Shown: positions 33,656 through 46,700, counted from the first letter of the stretch. The stretch: DNA of 64,000 nucleotides from Stichopus chloronotus (GCA_021234535.1 CM037848.1:15393444-15457443), one strand, 5' to 3'. The notes: generated by a model not told the origin, from the sequence alone. Numbers and translations: made by a program.

Positions 33656-34734
33656 ATGTGCACGTTGTACATTTTTTACTATCTTTTCTCTCTTCTACAC
33701 TCTTTTATGTAGCGATGGCTGATACTGCAGCTGAAATATGTTACAATGTTTCTCTCTTCTATATATTATGATTTCTTCTTTTTAAGTGGATGATTGGACT
33801 CACGGTGAATTGATCTTAATGGTATTTTCAGCCCTTTCTCAATTACATGTTTATGCATTTGGGCATGACAGGTAAGTAATATCCCACGCATTTGATATGA
33901 AGTACAATTCAAGAAAACACTTTTTAATTGATAGTGCTATTGTTTGCAGCCTAAATGGGATAGAGTCACAGTGATGCGATTAAAATGACGTAAGGTGATA
34001 CGGTCGGTAACAAGATAAACCACACTTTTCTTTTGTCTTACTGTGGTATTGAAACAGGATTTGTAGTGTGCTTTGATCCAGCATGTACTGCATTCATAAA
34101 TTTATTTTTCTTTTTTTTGTCTTTGTTGAGAAATTTGGGGAATGGGTTTTTAGAGACGTTTCTTGAAGTGATATTGCATTTCGTGACTTACTTTATAATT
34201 CTGCATTTACTTTCATGGAAGTTATCATATGTGGCTTTTTTTAATGTGAGGCATGTCAGAAATAGCCCTTTGGTGTTGCTGTCATGCCCTCGGAATAGAC
34301 ACTCACCTCCAACGGCCAAGTATCTTTCCACTTGGTTAGGTGTTGCATATGACAACTGACCTACAAGGCCTACAAGAAATAGGCCTACAAGGGCAACTTT
34401 CACTGTGCATGTGTCAGATCACTTTCTCCCTGGTACTGTTTTCTGTCGAAAATTACCTTTTTCCCTATTTTTTCAACACTAATCTTCCCGATGGTTTGGC
34501 TCTAAAAAAATGTAAATATGCCTATTTTTTTTTTTACGAGGCCGGTTGGCAGGTCTAGGTCAGTTACCTTTGCAAGTAACAGTATTTAGGCAAGTGTAAT
34601 GCTGTGAGCTAAATTGACGTGATAGTGTTGATCACACAGACCCTACCTGTTACAAATTCCTACAGGTTAATGCCTTTATAGGAATTCTCAAAATTGTGAA
34701 GTTCCATGAACATGATTTCGAGTGTAATGTTTAC

Positions 34735-35335
34735 ATCATTTTCACTATCAACGTTGACCATGACATCCTACAGCAACGAAAGCGTAATATGTCCAACATC
34801 TTCTCTATCAACCTCAACTATAGCATCCTATAGCAAAAAAGGCCAACATCTACTGTCTTGACCTTAACTATCCTATAAAGCAAAAGAAGGTAAATATGTT
34901 CCACATGCTGGCTTCATACTCAACCATAGCATCCTAGAGCAATCAAAGCTTAACGTGTCTGATATCTACTGTATCAACCTCAAATATAGCATCCTTTAGC
35001 AGAAAAAGGCCAACATCTACAGTCTTGTCCTTGATTTTCCTATACAGCAAAAGAAGGTAAATATGTCCCACATATGCTGGAATAAAACTCAACTATAGCA
35101 TCTTTAGGAAAATTTAATTTGTCTTACATCTACTTCATCAACCACAGCTATAGCATTCTGTATCACAGAAAAATTTAATATGTTTAGCATCTGCACATCA
35201 ACTTCAACTATAGCATCACATAGCATGAAAAGTTTAGTATGTCTACCATTTGCCACATCAGCCTCAACTATAACATATATCCTACACCAAGCAAATTTTA
35301 ATTTGCCCACTGTATCTGCTGTAGTAGCTTCAACA
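34735..35335. repeat. Degenerate tandem array, ~60-bp monomer
   Basis: The core caacctcaactatagcatcc recurs at least eight times with variants, each followed by tagcaaaa...aat and an atgtccaacatcta-like spacer. There is a higher-order period of about 170 bp: gccaacatctactgtcttga at about 34,842 versus the near-identical copy at about 35,010. No coding potential beyond chance frames. It is a satellite-like minisatellite unknown to me. Confidence 0.75.
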
Positions 35336-37349
35336 CTGTAGCAAGGGACACCTGTTTTCTAAAGGCATTGGGTACATACTGCATCACCTCTTGACTATTG
35401 CTTTAGTTGAGTAACTACAAGAACGGAAGGTTCTTTCCATTATAAATGCTCACTGGTTTTGAAATTTCTACCTGGGTTAAAGTTTCACCAACGTACATTG
35501 TACTTGTAACAAAGTTCAGCATGTAGGATTACAAACATTTCACTCTCTTGCCACTACGTAAGATACATGGTATTGCATTAACGTGCGAATCAAAAAGTTA
35601 TGACTTCACCACAAACTCGTCGCCTAGTGGAAGTTATGCTTACAGGTACTTGACCTACTGCAGAAAGCGGGCCTTATCTGAGTCTGAATTTTGGTCCCAG
35701 TGCAAACACCAATAATTCTCCATGCTTATATGTGGGGCAAGAGGCAAGGAACTGTAGAAATAGATGCCTTACCAGTCCTTGTTTGAAAATTTCAGCTCTG
35801 CGTATCAAAGCATTCCCATTTTACATCAGCACTGGTGATGGAAATGGAATACCTGCTAGAGCTGGTTGGAACTGGGTGGAACAGAGGGGGGGGGGCAAAT
35901 TTGTTGCATTTTGAAACCTACCCCTTACAAATAGGCTGTTTTCAAAGTTAATGAGCATCCGTTTGTTCCACCTGTCAATCAATCAAATAAGTTCACTCAA
36001 ATTGATTGCTAGGCAATGAAATCAAATGTTATGTTGTATTCCATTCGCATAGTTTTGTAAATACCACATTTTTGCTCGATTTACAATTGTCATGTTAATG
36101 CATATCTCACAATGAAGATTTACTTTTCTTGGTGTGGTGTCAATCTCAGGCAGGCAGGATTTCTCTGGGACTCGCTGTAATCATTGTCTGTTTTCACCCA
36201 TGTTTTTGAACGTGTTTCTTCATTTTTTCTTTGTGTTGGTCAGGTTTTATACTTCAAAATATTTCCAATTTGAGTGGAACACTGGGTCTGATAGATACTC
36301 ATACTTCCATAGGCTTGAATTTGTATAAATTTAAATTTTATGATGTTTTCTACACCCGTATGTATCCTGATTCTAAACGGATACATATTTTTGGTGAAAC
36401 ATTTCAGCATATATATTGAACTCAGTTTCTTAGTATGCAATAAACAAGTAATGCCAGCCTATCAGGGTATCATGCTTGTACAACATTTGGCTATAACCAA
36501 CTGTGTCCTCAGAGGTAACTTAAGACAACAAACTTTTGAATTCTTTAAAGTTATTATGTCCTGTTACATGATTGTAAGTGTATTGTTATTGAACACACTT
36601 ACGTATTTCCATTTTGTCAACTTTGACCCCACCCCTCTTGATACCGCCACCAGCCTGGTGCTGTTTCTTTCCCAGAAATGTCCAATCACCTTTTGATTCA
36701 TTCTGAATCATTAACAGTAATATGAATACGTAAAGATCTATGAGAAACCTCTGTTTGATAAAGATGGTAATGTCTAAAGTAACCTTAACATTTGCACCCA
36801 GTCTTTAAATGTATGTTTGTACGTACGTATGTATGTGCATATGTGCGTACATTTATACATTCGTAAATATGTACGGGTATGGGTGAGTTCAACGGTGAAC
36901 TTCCAACCATCTTGTACCTACTTGGTCTGGTTTTGCCTTACATACAGTATTTAGTCATGTGACGGTAAGATGCCTTTTTTTTTAGTGATAGTACTTTGTT
37001 TTTTTACAAGATAATTAATAAACATTTATTCATCAAATGATTCATTTGCAGTATAATTGATATAATGCATGACAGTTGAAACATCTTATAAATTGTATAA
37101 AATAAACCTAAAATAAAATGAGAAAAACATTCTAGAGTTAACATGTGTAATTTTTTACTTTGGTTTTTATCTCCATACATTACGTGTATAGAGATATTAT
37201 TGTCACACTAGCTGGACATTCTGATTTCTTTAAAATGATGTCAGGATCTTTATCCATTGTTAATGTGTATCAAACTTCTCCGTCATGTCTCTATGCATGT
37301 AAGCAAAAGACGTTACTAGTTAAAGGGAAATAGGGCGTTTGTTTAAGAG
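35336..37349. other. Intergenic, no gene seen
   Basis: Contains a poly-G run near 35,886 and a degenerate (TATG/TACG)n microsatellite at about 36,807-36,880. Nothing else is supported. Confidence 0.4.
36807..36880. repeat. Degenerate (TATG/TACG)n microsatellite
   Basis: Imperfect units of the gtacgtacgtatgtatgtgc kind. Confidence 0.7.
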
Positions 37350-37680
37350 AAAACATCCATATTTTTGAAACCAATGTTTGTAGACGTAGAATGGTAGATT
37401 ATTCAGAATAAGGAAGGACAGTAGCCTTCTTTTCATAAAATAAGCTCCTCACAGATAGAAATTCAGTTATTTCTCACTCAACACTAATTTGTTCACCCAA
37501 ACTTTTTGAAATTCAAATGATGCATTTTCCGTTACTCATCATATGCATAATGTTTTATGAAGATGAAGCTTTGGTAGACGTTTATTGATGACACTGAATG
37601 GTTTAACAATGATTACCGCTACTTTCTTTTGTATCTCATGTTGGTGTATTCTAAACGCCGTATTTCCCTTTAAGGTGTGA
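37350..37680 (+). repeat. Dispersed repeat B, copy 3 (longest)
   Basis: Matches the reverse complement of 62,110-62,400 over most of its length: aaaccaatgtttgtagacgt, ttcagaataaggaaggacag, tagccttcttttcataaaat, gatagaaattcagttatttc and ttactcatcatatgcataat. It matches copy 1 at 11,040-11,290 more loosely. It defines the family but shows no ends with inverted repeats. Confidence 0.65.
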
Positions 37681-39637
37681 AGAAAATACGTGTAATGAGT
37701 CGTTTATGCAAATTCCTGAAATCTGGAGAAGTTAGATGATCTTCTCCCATAGTTTTGCTCACGGTGCTTGCAAGTAAATTCTAGATGTTTCGAATAAAGC
37801 GAGTAAGTCTTGATTTCCTTGGTAGTTTGTTAGCATCTCGACATTTATCAGGAGGATGCCATAAAATGTTAAAGATGAGATCGTTATTTCTTGAAGTACC
37901 CCCTCACTCCTTTCAGAATGTCCCTTTCACATGTTTTCGACGAACGGGACAGGAGAATCGATGGTTTACGAGCATTTTGATCACTCCTTCCCACCTCTCG
38001 GTTCACGTAGTACTGAAACATATCCCCAAGTAAGGTACCATCCCATTATTAATCTCTCCATTGACTTACACACTAAAATACCGACCTTCGAGGGCCCCCT
38101 AGTGCATTCAAGGTACGTCATATCAGGGATTTCCTACCTATCGTGTGATTGGTAATTGCCTGGCCTGTCATGGCATTTAACAATTTCCGTATGTCGATCA
38201 TTCAGATTTTGAGCTAAGAGGGATGAAAGTTTTGAGAGGTGGTCCCGCCCCCTTGGCAAGGCTCACAGACCGAAATATTACTACGACACCTTCGATTTTC
38301 TAAAACAATCTTAATCTTCTTCTATTGTCCTGATTTTCACATCATCTGGACTTTCATTGGTGCTCTTCAACATCCAGGTAAAAAATAGAGATTATGACGG
38401 AAAACATGATGAAAAAGTGATTGTCGTGGCTCATTTTAGGCACTTATCTCGAGTATTAACAAAACTCGCCGATGTACAAAATATATTGGTGGTAGGGTAC
38501 CAGTAAAATGTCAAGTTTAAAAGACGCCCTCGATTTTGTTTGTAACAAGAAAAAGTGGTGCAATAACGTCTTGACCAAGACTATATCTGATATACAGAGA
38601 CTTAAACATGTTATTTACACTGCTTGTACTGACCATACAAGTGCCAGGGAGTGGGACATAAATAAAAGCACAGTCTATACAGAAAACATTCTTCGTCCCA
38701 AGTGCGGGTGTATTGGTACCGTGCCTAATGCACTAATGTGCTTTTGTATAAGATACCGTAATTATTGTCACATCGATATGTTACTTACTGAAGCATAACC
38801 TTCGTATGGCTAAATTTGATACCGTCCTACCCGGCGTACCGTCGCATCCTAAAATGAAAGCATATGAATGTACTGCGTGTGAATATCTCCTTCGTGCAGC
38901 GATTTTCTTTTAATTCTCCAGCTGATCATAAGCCACATTTATGAAACGTACCCAATACTTGTATGAAAAAGTCTTCCCATATGACTTGCACAAGCGACCC
39001 ACTGCCGTCCATGTGCACACACGATACGATCAAAGCATTCATAGGCCTATTAGGCATTTTCTGCTTGGCATATGTTTATGTATCAATCATCATTACCATC
39101 ATCATCTGTGATGTAATTTAACGGTAGAAATAGTTGGAAATAAAAGGAAAGGCCATCCTTCACCAGAATATTGCAACACTTTACACTTCGATTTGTCCTC
39201 AATAACTTCAATTGCATCGAAAGATGTTTACATCTTTATCAGCGAAGTGAGTGCCAAAAAAGCAGTCGACAAACAAAGTTTACAATCCTCACACTTTAAG
39301 GCTCTTTCAGGCTGAAAATTCCCACTAATGTTCATCGTTTCCCTATATTGGCCACGTCTGTATGTTCCACGTCTGTCATGTTTTAGAACCCCGCACTTGG
39401 GAACTTATGACTTTAATCCATTTATCTCCTTCACAATTCCCATCAAGTTACAGTTTCTTATACTTACGTTTTACCTTTAATTATTATCCTTGTGAGCCAA
39501 GTTCAAATAAATGAATAAGCAAAAAGCGCCGCTTTCATAAAAAAAAAAAATCCGTGAGTATTTGTAAAAACGACACAGGTTATTATTGGCATCCGTAGAT
39601 ACGTCTCAGCCTTTGTTTTATTCATTTTCAAATTTTG
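37681..39637. other. No clear gene; unassigned open frame at 38,508-38,798 (+)
   Basis: A 96-codon frame with eight cysteines (including RPKCGCIG and LMCFCIRYRNYC) starts at 38,508, but no splice site, homologous domain or poly(A) signal supports it. The rest has slightly higher CpG than the surrounding DNA and no recognised repeats. Confidence 0.2.
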
Positions 39638-39886
39638 CTATCTGCGCAACAATCCTTGTTCGATATTTCTACAGAAGTGTGTGATACTCTTACACTTTAG
39701 CAAATGACAAGCATCTCGTCCTTCAAACTTGTCACACAACGGAGAAACCAACGCTGAAATTTCCCACATGGTTTTCATGTTAGGCCAAGCAATACAAGGA
39801 CATCGTGCTTGTATAACATTAGGTCCAAAAGTTGTCGTTTCGTTTACCGTGTGACCGTTTTTGTCGATTACACGAGGGCGTTTCAT
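39638..39886 (-). CDS. Small Cys-rich hypothetical protein or terminal exon
   Basis: 82 codons from ATG 39,886 to TAG 39,638. Six cysteines lie at ARCPC, SPLC, DAC, LKC and HFC, with a basic start (MKRPRVIDKNGHTVNE) and an Asn-glycosylation site (NETT). An AATAAA lies about 17 bp after the stop on the minus strand (rc of tttatt near 39,617-39,622), which is unusual for a chance frame. Codon choice includes CpG codons (CGC, CGT, ACG, CGA) that are rare in the neighbouring intergenic DNA. No signal peptide is seen, and TGA stands in frame upstream at the place of a possible acceptor. The frame may be a terminal exon, a small gene or a processed relic. The spacing faintly recalls secreted cystine-rich cytokines, but I do not assign a family. 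Confidence 0.28.
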   Translation of the reverse strand: MKRPRVIDKNGHTVNETTTFGPNVIQARCPCIAWPNMKTMWEISALVSPLCDKFEGRDACHLLKCKSITHFCRNIEQGLLRR

Positions 39887-40504
39887 TGTGACGGTGTTGT
39901 TTAGACGCCATAATAGTCAATCTATTATCAGTTAAAACTGGACAAATTGCAACAAAAATTAAATTACTTGCATGGACTGTTGGGTCTCCTGCTATGTAAA
40001 GCAGAATTTCGGCTGTTTCAATGCTATTGAAATAATTTCTGTTGCATTTTTTTTTTTTTCAGGTCAAGCCTTAACTTGATTGGACTTGGAAATAAGAAGC
40101 TGCACATCCGTCGAACGTATATCAAATTTATTATATACAAGACTGAGAATTAAACCTAGAAATATTATGGGGTTAATTGAAAGGAGAAACAAACCAAAAA
40201 AAAAAGCGTAAAAAAGGAAAATCATCATTTTTAATTCATTGATCTCTTTAAATCAGAGCGACAGTTATTTCTATAATATTGCAAAATCAAATAATCGTTT
40301 ACGTTGTTTCGGCCGTTTTTACTGACCTTTCTAAGTTTTCTTTGTGTATAGATGAGGTTTTGAATATGATCGGTCTCTTATCGAGCTTCGAACAAACTCA
40401 GTTCTTTAGATGTCTAGTCTCCGTTTGATACGCCACGGAAACTCTTGTTGGTACCTTTTCGGTAGTTATGGGAGGGCAGGTGAGGGCTTGGTAACTAGGT
40501 TGTA

Positions 40505-40770
40505 ATCAGTGGCGGTGGAAACGGAACATCGGAGCGGAGGCTCCCTCCAATAAAAAGTTAGGGGTTGGAGGTATGTTTATCCCCCCCCCACCCCCTCCCC
40601 CATATTTGCCAAGTGTTCCAAGAGTAAATGACAAGGACTCTGCATAATTCAATTGTGTACATGAGATGCCTATTTCTAAGCTGGGAAAATGCAGCTTCGA
40701 CCTTGGAACACTCGGGAGATGCTGTTTCCAGCCATTTGGGTGGCTTGTGAAGCCAAAACGTCACATGGGT
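40505..40770 (+). repeat. Dispersed repeat A, second copy
   Basis: Contains ggcggaggctccctccaata-like text, a C-run, catatttgccaagtgttcca, gcataattcaattgtg and gtggcttgtgaagcc, collinear with 2,600-2,830. It is followed 0.9 kb later by an inverted partial copy. Confidence 0.6.
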
Positions 40771-41399
40771 AAACACGAGGGAGGGTCTAGTAGCAGGGCA
40801 CCTTCAGCACGTTTAGAGAATGGAATTAACAATTACCTCACGGTCTACCTCATAAGTTCGGGTTTATGTTTCAGTGATTTTCCATAACCTGGCAGATTTT
40901 CTGGGAGTTGCAGACGTACGTGCAAGACATTCCGCTCTCTGCTTACAAAAGATGACTTGTGTTAGTGTGCGCTGGAAAAGTTCGTCAAGCGAGATGAGGA
41001 AAAGCATTTTTAAGTAATATGGAGGGGGGTGATATCTCTATGACAAGCATTTATTTTATGCTTTAAGGACCACACCTTAGAAATACTGAAACTTCTTTTA
41101 CCTCAAGATTTGAGAATTTTATAAGATTCTCGTGTCACTTACGATTGGAGGGCGTGGCTGGTGAAAAGCCAAATTATATAACGTTGTCAATAACCTGCCC
41201 TAAAAAAAGTTCATCCGCATCTATTAGAATGATGGTTAACATGCACTCCGAGGAACCGATAACTAACACTTGCGGTCAGGTGTGGCAGATTGATAAAAAA
41301 AATATGGGGAGGGGGGGGGGAAGGGCTGAGTGCCTGAGTGCCAACAGGACCGTCTAAGCCGAGTGTCATCATCGGCTTGAGCTTAAAAGTAAGTTTTGG

Positions 41400-41425
41400 C
41401 CTTACAACCCTCCCCCCCCCCCCCC
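41400..41425. repeat. Poly-C tract
   Basis: An almost uninterrupted run of about 16 C. A G-rich run lies 80-100 bp to the left (41,307-41,320), so the two could pair or form non-B DNA. Confidence 0.7.
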
Positions 41426-41624
41426 GCCCTGGATGGGAGTAACGGCTCTTTCCGGATGTTCTTAGCTACATGTACCCGGCCTTGAAACAGGGACCTCCTG
41501 TGTGCAATTTCTCAATTAATAAGGACAAAATCAATACAAGGAAACGGTGATACATATCAAATGGACTGAAATAATGCAAGGATCATAATGAATTGTTCCT
41601 CATAATTTATGTATTTATTTACTC

Positions 41625-41700
41625 TTGGAACACTTGACAAGTATCGGGGAAGGGAGGCTGACCATAGCTCCCCTCACTTTTTCAGCCCTTAAGGCCCCTT
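41625..41700 (-). repeat. Dispersed repeat A, inverted partial copy
   Basis: The reverse complement reads gggctgaaaaagtgagggga... then acttgtcaagtgttccaaga, realigning with 40,555-40,630. The pair 40.5/41.6 kb forms an imperfect inverted repeat about 0.85 kb apart. Confidence 0.55.
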
Positions 41701-42959
41701 CTCCTGCTCTTTTCCTTGCGATACTTATAGCGTAAGTAGGCAATCTTCTTCACAAAAGTTTCATTTTAAACAATTAAGCTAAGATGTAAGTATTAGGGCT
41801 CCCATAAGACAAGCAATTTTGCATTTACTTATTTTATAACAAGCAAAATATATGATCATGTTCATAAACTGAAAAATGTCCCAAGTTCAGTGGCGCTGTT
41901 TATATTTTTCGTTCACTCATTGTTTACTGGTGGCAGTGTATCATTTTTACAACTGTGAGCTAGCTCAGAAGTAGATTTCCATGTCTGCTGTACAGTAGCG
42001 ATCCCAAACCAAATCTGACATAGGCCATATACAGAATATTCTTTTGTACGTACACCAAATTAAGAATACTTATGATTATGTTATGTTCTCAGGTACCGTA
42101 CACTCTTTCCCTCCCCCCCCCCCTCCCCATCAACACCCCTCACCCTAGCGGGAACAAAACATACAAGTTGCCGAAAGTCACTAAATAGATCTCACCCAAC
42201 GTATTGCACTCTAGAGAAATAAGATAATCCTTCCAGGCATTGCCACCATCAAGCAGTAACAAGAAGGTACCTTCCCCGGGGGAGGGGCGGTCCATTCCAA
42301 GGTGACAAGCTTCATACTATCAATGTAAACTTCAGAATTTAGTTGTGAATACTTTCACACCATGTCAAGCAATGTTAGGGGGGTCGGTCTATTTTGTAGG
42401 GACAAAGGCCATTTTACGAAAAGTAGGTGGAAGGAAACTAACCCTGCCATAGCAAGTTCGAAAAGGGGTGATCCAGTCCTAATGAAGACAATTAGTAGTG
42501 TGCATTCTCATTACAAATGAGTCCACAACATGCGCTCCCAAAGAAACCATTTTCGGCGTGGGCCTATCTTTGCATGGCAGGCGCCTATCATTACGTAGTG
42601 TATAGCTAGAATGGCGGGAATACTAGCGGAGCGCCACGATCCGTTGGCATGGAACCCACCAGAAAAGTTCGTGATGAAAATACCTCCTATTACCATCGCT
42701 TTCTAATGCGCCCATTCGCTCTTCCCCCAAAGCCGCTGCTGGGCGAGGGAGGGGTGGAGCGTGTGCCAAACAAAGCCGTTGAAAGAAGCTAACTTGACAG
42801 CAAAGTCTAACCCCACAAGCAACTCAGTTCACATGAGTTTGGTCTTACAAGTTGGACACACGGTTACCGAAAATTTGTATTATTTGATTGGGGGTCACCT
42901 GATTATTTCGTAAAACATTTTTGCTGTTTAGCTAAATTGCACTCATGAACAGTTCAAAT

Positions 42960-43200
42960 CATTTTCTGATTTTTTCAAGTTTACAAATAGTAAAAATTAC
43001 AAGAGGTCATTGTCTTAAACTCCAGAAGGTTCAAAGTAGGATTAATATTCGTCGCTACTTCTTTTCTCAGAGGGTAGTGAATGAGTGGAATGGGTTACTT
43101 GAGGATGTAGTTATGCAAGAAGTGTAAATGGGTTAAAAAAATGCACTGGACAAGTACTTTAGGCTTTGTGACCGGGTTTGACTTTTGCAGTTTTTTCAGG
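42960..43200 (+). mobile_element. CR1/L2-like non-LTR retrotransposon 3' fragment
   Basis: The translation TRGHCLKLQKVQSRINIRRY, then FFSQRVVNEWNGLLEDVV, is the hallmark end of CR1-clade reverse transcriptase ORFs, known pattern RGH(S)LK-x-S-R-x3-R-x2-FFSQRVV-x-WN-x-LP. After a frameshift near 43,125 it continues NALDKYFRLCD, the usual last residues. The stop at 43,125-43,127 and the frameshift make it a pseudogene. It is 5'-truncated, as is normal for these elements. Confidence 0.75.
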
Positions 43201-43209
43201 GTCCTAGAT

Positions 43210-43709
43210 GTGGACTTAATTGTCCCTCCTGATCCCTTTTTCTACTAAATTAAAATAATTCTTTGAGTAAAAAAATAGTGTCCTTCTCCCTTTACAGTTC
43301 CTAACAATTGATGCAAAAAAGTGAGCTGCAATTTAGATGGAAGCAGTTGGTGTTGTAAGTGGTCCATAATGGTCGTTTGTATGGTAGAGAGTCATCTCGG
43401 GCAAGCCCCGCTAGCTAATGGCACCTTCAATTTTGTCATTTTCTTCGGGAATGACATGGAGAGTGACAGGGGACAGTCCAGGGTTGGTTGATAAAACATC
43501 TGACCTTTGTTTCACAGACGTATCCTTCAGCAGTCCCCTTTTTTCCATGCAAGTAATCACATATCCCTCATAATAATCTCTTGCATCCCACCCCCATCAC
43601 TAATGAACCTCTCACCCCACCCCAAGGGGTCACCTCCACCTAGGGGACTGAGACAAAGAAATGAAACAATAGAGGAACAACAAAAACAAAAAGAGAGAAA
43701 AGTATGAAA
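43210..43709. other. Short intergenic stretch before the convergent LARP4 transcript end
   Basis: No gene or repeat recognised. It includes the T-rich (minus-strand) downstream element at about 43,672-43,703 that would follow the candidate poly(A) site. Confidence 0.3.
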
Positions 43710-46700
43710 TGTATCAGAATGCAATTTTGTGTTTATTTATCATTTTTGATGGAAGTGGTAGCATCCTGACAAGAGCACATACGTTTCTTCATATTTTACA
43801 CATTTTTTTTAAAGATAAATTTGATAACAAGATAAAGATAGCAAACTAGAGAAGCAGAGAGACTTGTTGCACATTAGTGTCAAATTTTACATTCGTAACG
43901 AAAGAGAATTTTTCGAGAAAAGGAGTCATTCTTTCTGTTTCAAAATCACCCTTCAGTTCTTCTTAAAAGTCATCTTTTGTAATTTAACTTAATTTGCGAG
44001 TGTTTTTTTTGTTGTTGTGGTAATTTTCAATTTACACTCCCTGGCGTCCAGACTACACAGACGAAATCAAGCAAAACCAGAAGAGGCCTCTAAACCTTCC
44101 CAAAGATCAGGAAACAAGTAAAAATAAAAGAAACATAACATAATATATATATTTTTTTGTCCTTTGTACTTTTATGCTTTCATAGGCGTGCAGTTGTAAA
44201 GTAGGAGGAAAAAACAGTAACCGCTGCTAAAGCAAACGAGAGTCATGCCAGAAATATTTACTTTTTTGGCTTAAAACGATGCAATTTACTTCATTTGAGA
44301 ACAAAAAAGGCAGATACAATCCAAAGCGAACCAAAGACAACAATAACACTGTTTTTTCCCTCATTTTCTTTAAGTTCCTGTCGCACAGTGCCCAGCACTA
44401 TTGTTAACCTCAAAATGAAAACAAAGATTTCTCGCAAAAAAAAAAGGAAAAAAAAGGAAAATCTCTGCGGCTTCCACAATTTAACATGTACTACTTTTTC
44501 TTTACATGGAGAGAAATAATAACTACTTTCACACTTACGACTTTTTGAATCTGACGAAAAACTCTAAAACTGAAGAAAACTTTTACCACACTGGCAACGA
44601 CTTCAATACAAAGCTTTTTCATTTTGACAGACTTAAAAAAATCTATATCAACAAGTGCTACGCATCTCCTAGTCTGTTTTTCTTTGAATAAACTAGAAAA
44701 TTTTTTATAATACTATTTCATTATTTTAAATGATTAATTGAACTGTTTCTATATCCTTTCAAATCTATAATTTACAGAAAGAGCAACAAATAACGTGTAT
44801 CACTTTTAAAAGATTCAAAAGTGTTCATTGTCTTCTTTACTGTTGCTTAAAATATCTGTCTGACATCTTTTTGATCTTGGGAGACTTCAAAGTGGCATAT
44901 ATTTCATTTTTCTCTCTTCTTCTGCAAGGCTTGAAAGTATTTAAAACCATATATGGTGTAGGTACGACTGCAAACATGCTGTGCCCACTATGAACTGGGT
45001 GTCTTTTCTGAAAAATTGAATTAGGAAATCCAGTTGAAAGGGCAAAAAAGTTTCATCTATCTTACTTTGAAATACTTGAGAGAGGCGACTCGCTAACCCA
45101 ATGTAATAAAAATATCATCCGTCACTAATTATGGAACACAATTATGCCATACTAACTGCATTAATGCAAAATGGCTACCATAATGGCTACCTTTCCAGAC
45201 ACGGTCAGGGCACTGGGAAGGGCGCAATGTTACCGTTCACACCCTACCACCATACCAAGTCACACTTGACTTTGGAGAGATCATAGTGTTGAATTTCTGA
45301 AGTCACACTCTGCATCAGAGGATTGAGATTCTGCCACAGTGGTGCGATACCTGATACCAGATTGCATCTGCTACCACAATAATGCACCAACCTAGAAAAA
45401 AAAAAAAAAATTGAGGAGTCTTTGTAGTTTGATATAGCAGACTTTCATAGGATGCTGCAAACCAATCTCTACAACAGGTGGGAATAGAGGGCAAATCCCC
45501 AAATTCTGTTTTGAACTTGTTGATAATTTTGTGTCCTGTCATGAAGGACTTTTTTACCTCTACCAATGTGGTCATTTATTCAATTATTACTCGCAGGTTC
45601 ATCTACAGCAAGCAATCAGTTTTTCTTCCATTGCCATGTCATTTACTAGTTTTCCACACCGATGTTACTGTATCAACCGGAGAGGGGGGTCTGTTGTTAC
45701 ACACCCCATAGAGGATGAAAAGTAGTAGTCTGAACAAATTGTCCAACTCTAAGAATCAGATTCAATGACCTCTGTCAAACTTAGAGACTTATTCTACAAT
45801 CATACAAATATGTAAAATATTCAAACAAAACCTTGCCTGCCCTGAAAGGCAGATGTTCTATGCTTTTCTAAAAATGTACAACACATGCTTTTAAATTTTA
45901 CTGATGAAATAAACATTCTTTCCAACATATGTAATGGCAAAACAAAATGAAAACCCATAAAATACAAGGAGGGAAAAAATGAAGAAAAACTGTAAGAAAG
46001 AAGAGGATACAGGCTACTTCCATCATCTGGCAGTCAAAATGGGAAAATAATTACAAGGCAATGAAAAAAAAAAAAAAATGGGTTTTCAATTTCCGCTTAT
46101 ACTCTTCCATATGTATCTTTATCAGCTGGAGAAAGGACGGCTATGAAATCCTGTCAAAAGTAGCCATTCTTGTATCTCGGAAGCTCATCAAACAAAAGAG
46201 AACTACTCAGATTAAACCAAATATACAAATGGTACAAAATGTCCTCCAACAAAAACTCCATGAAGTTGAGTGTTTCCTAAAGACATCCTTTACCTCAGCT
46301 TTTACAATTCCGATGCCACTGAATCAAAGATTATTTTAACAGAACTCCCATTAAAGTCTCTCAAGAAAATAACAGAGAGCCCCCAAATCATTTCAGTGAT
46401 GGTGGGTGACATCAGCAAACTCTGAGTGAGGAGAATGTGCCTTTGGTGGTTCTCCCGACACTGAGCCATTACATGGCAAAGCTACAGATCAATTCATGTT
46501 CTTATTAAGAGGCGGAGTTATGGTGGGTGAAATCAATGCCATCCTGAGGACAAAATGCATCGCATGAGTCCATCGGGCCAGGCTAGACATTAAAGGTTCT
46601 AATTAACCGTGAGGGCAGAAATTGAATACATTCGAATGTTCTCTGCAGAATATGGTGAATCAAGCTTGCAAAATAATTCCTCAAAAAAACAACTAAACAT

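Noticed and set aside
34735..35335. CRISPR-like regular repeats.
   Set aside because: Repeats and spacers are both degenerate and related to each other; it is a eukaryotic minisatellite in a genome with introns.
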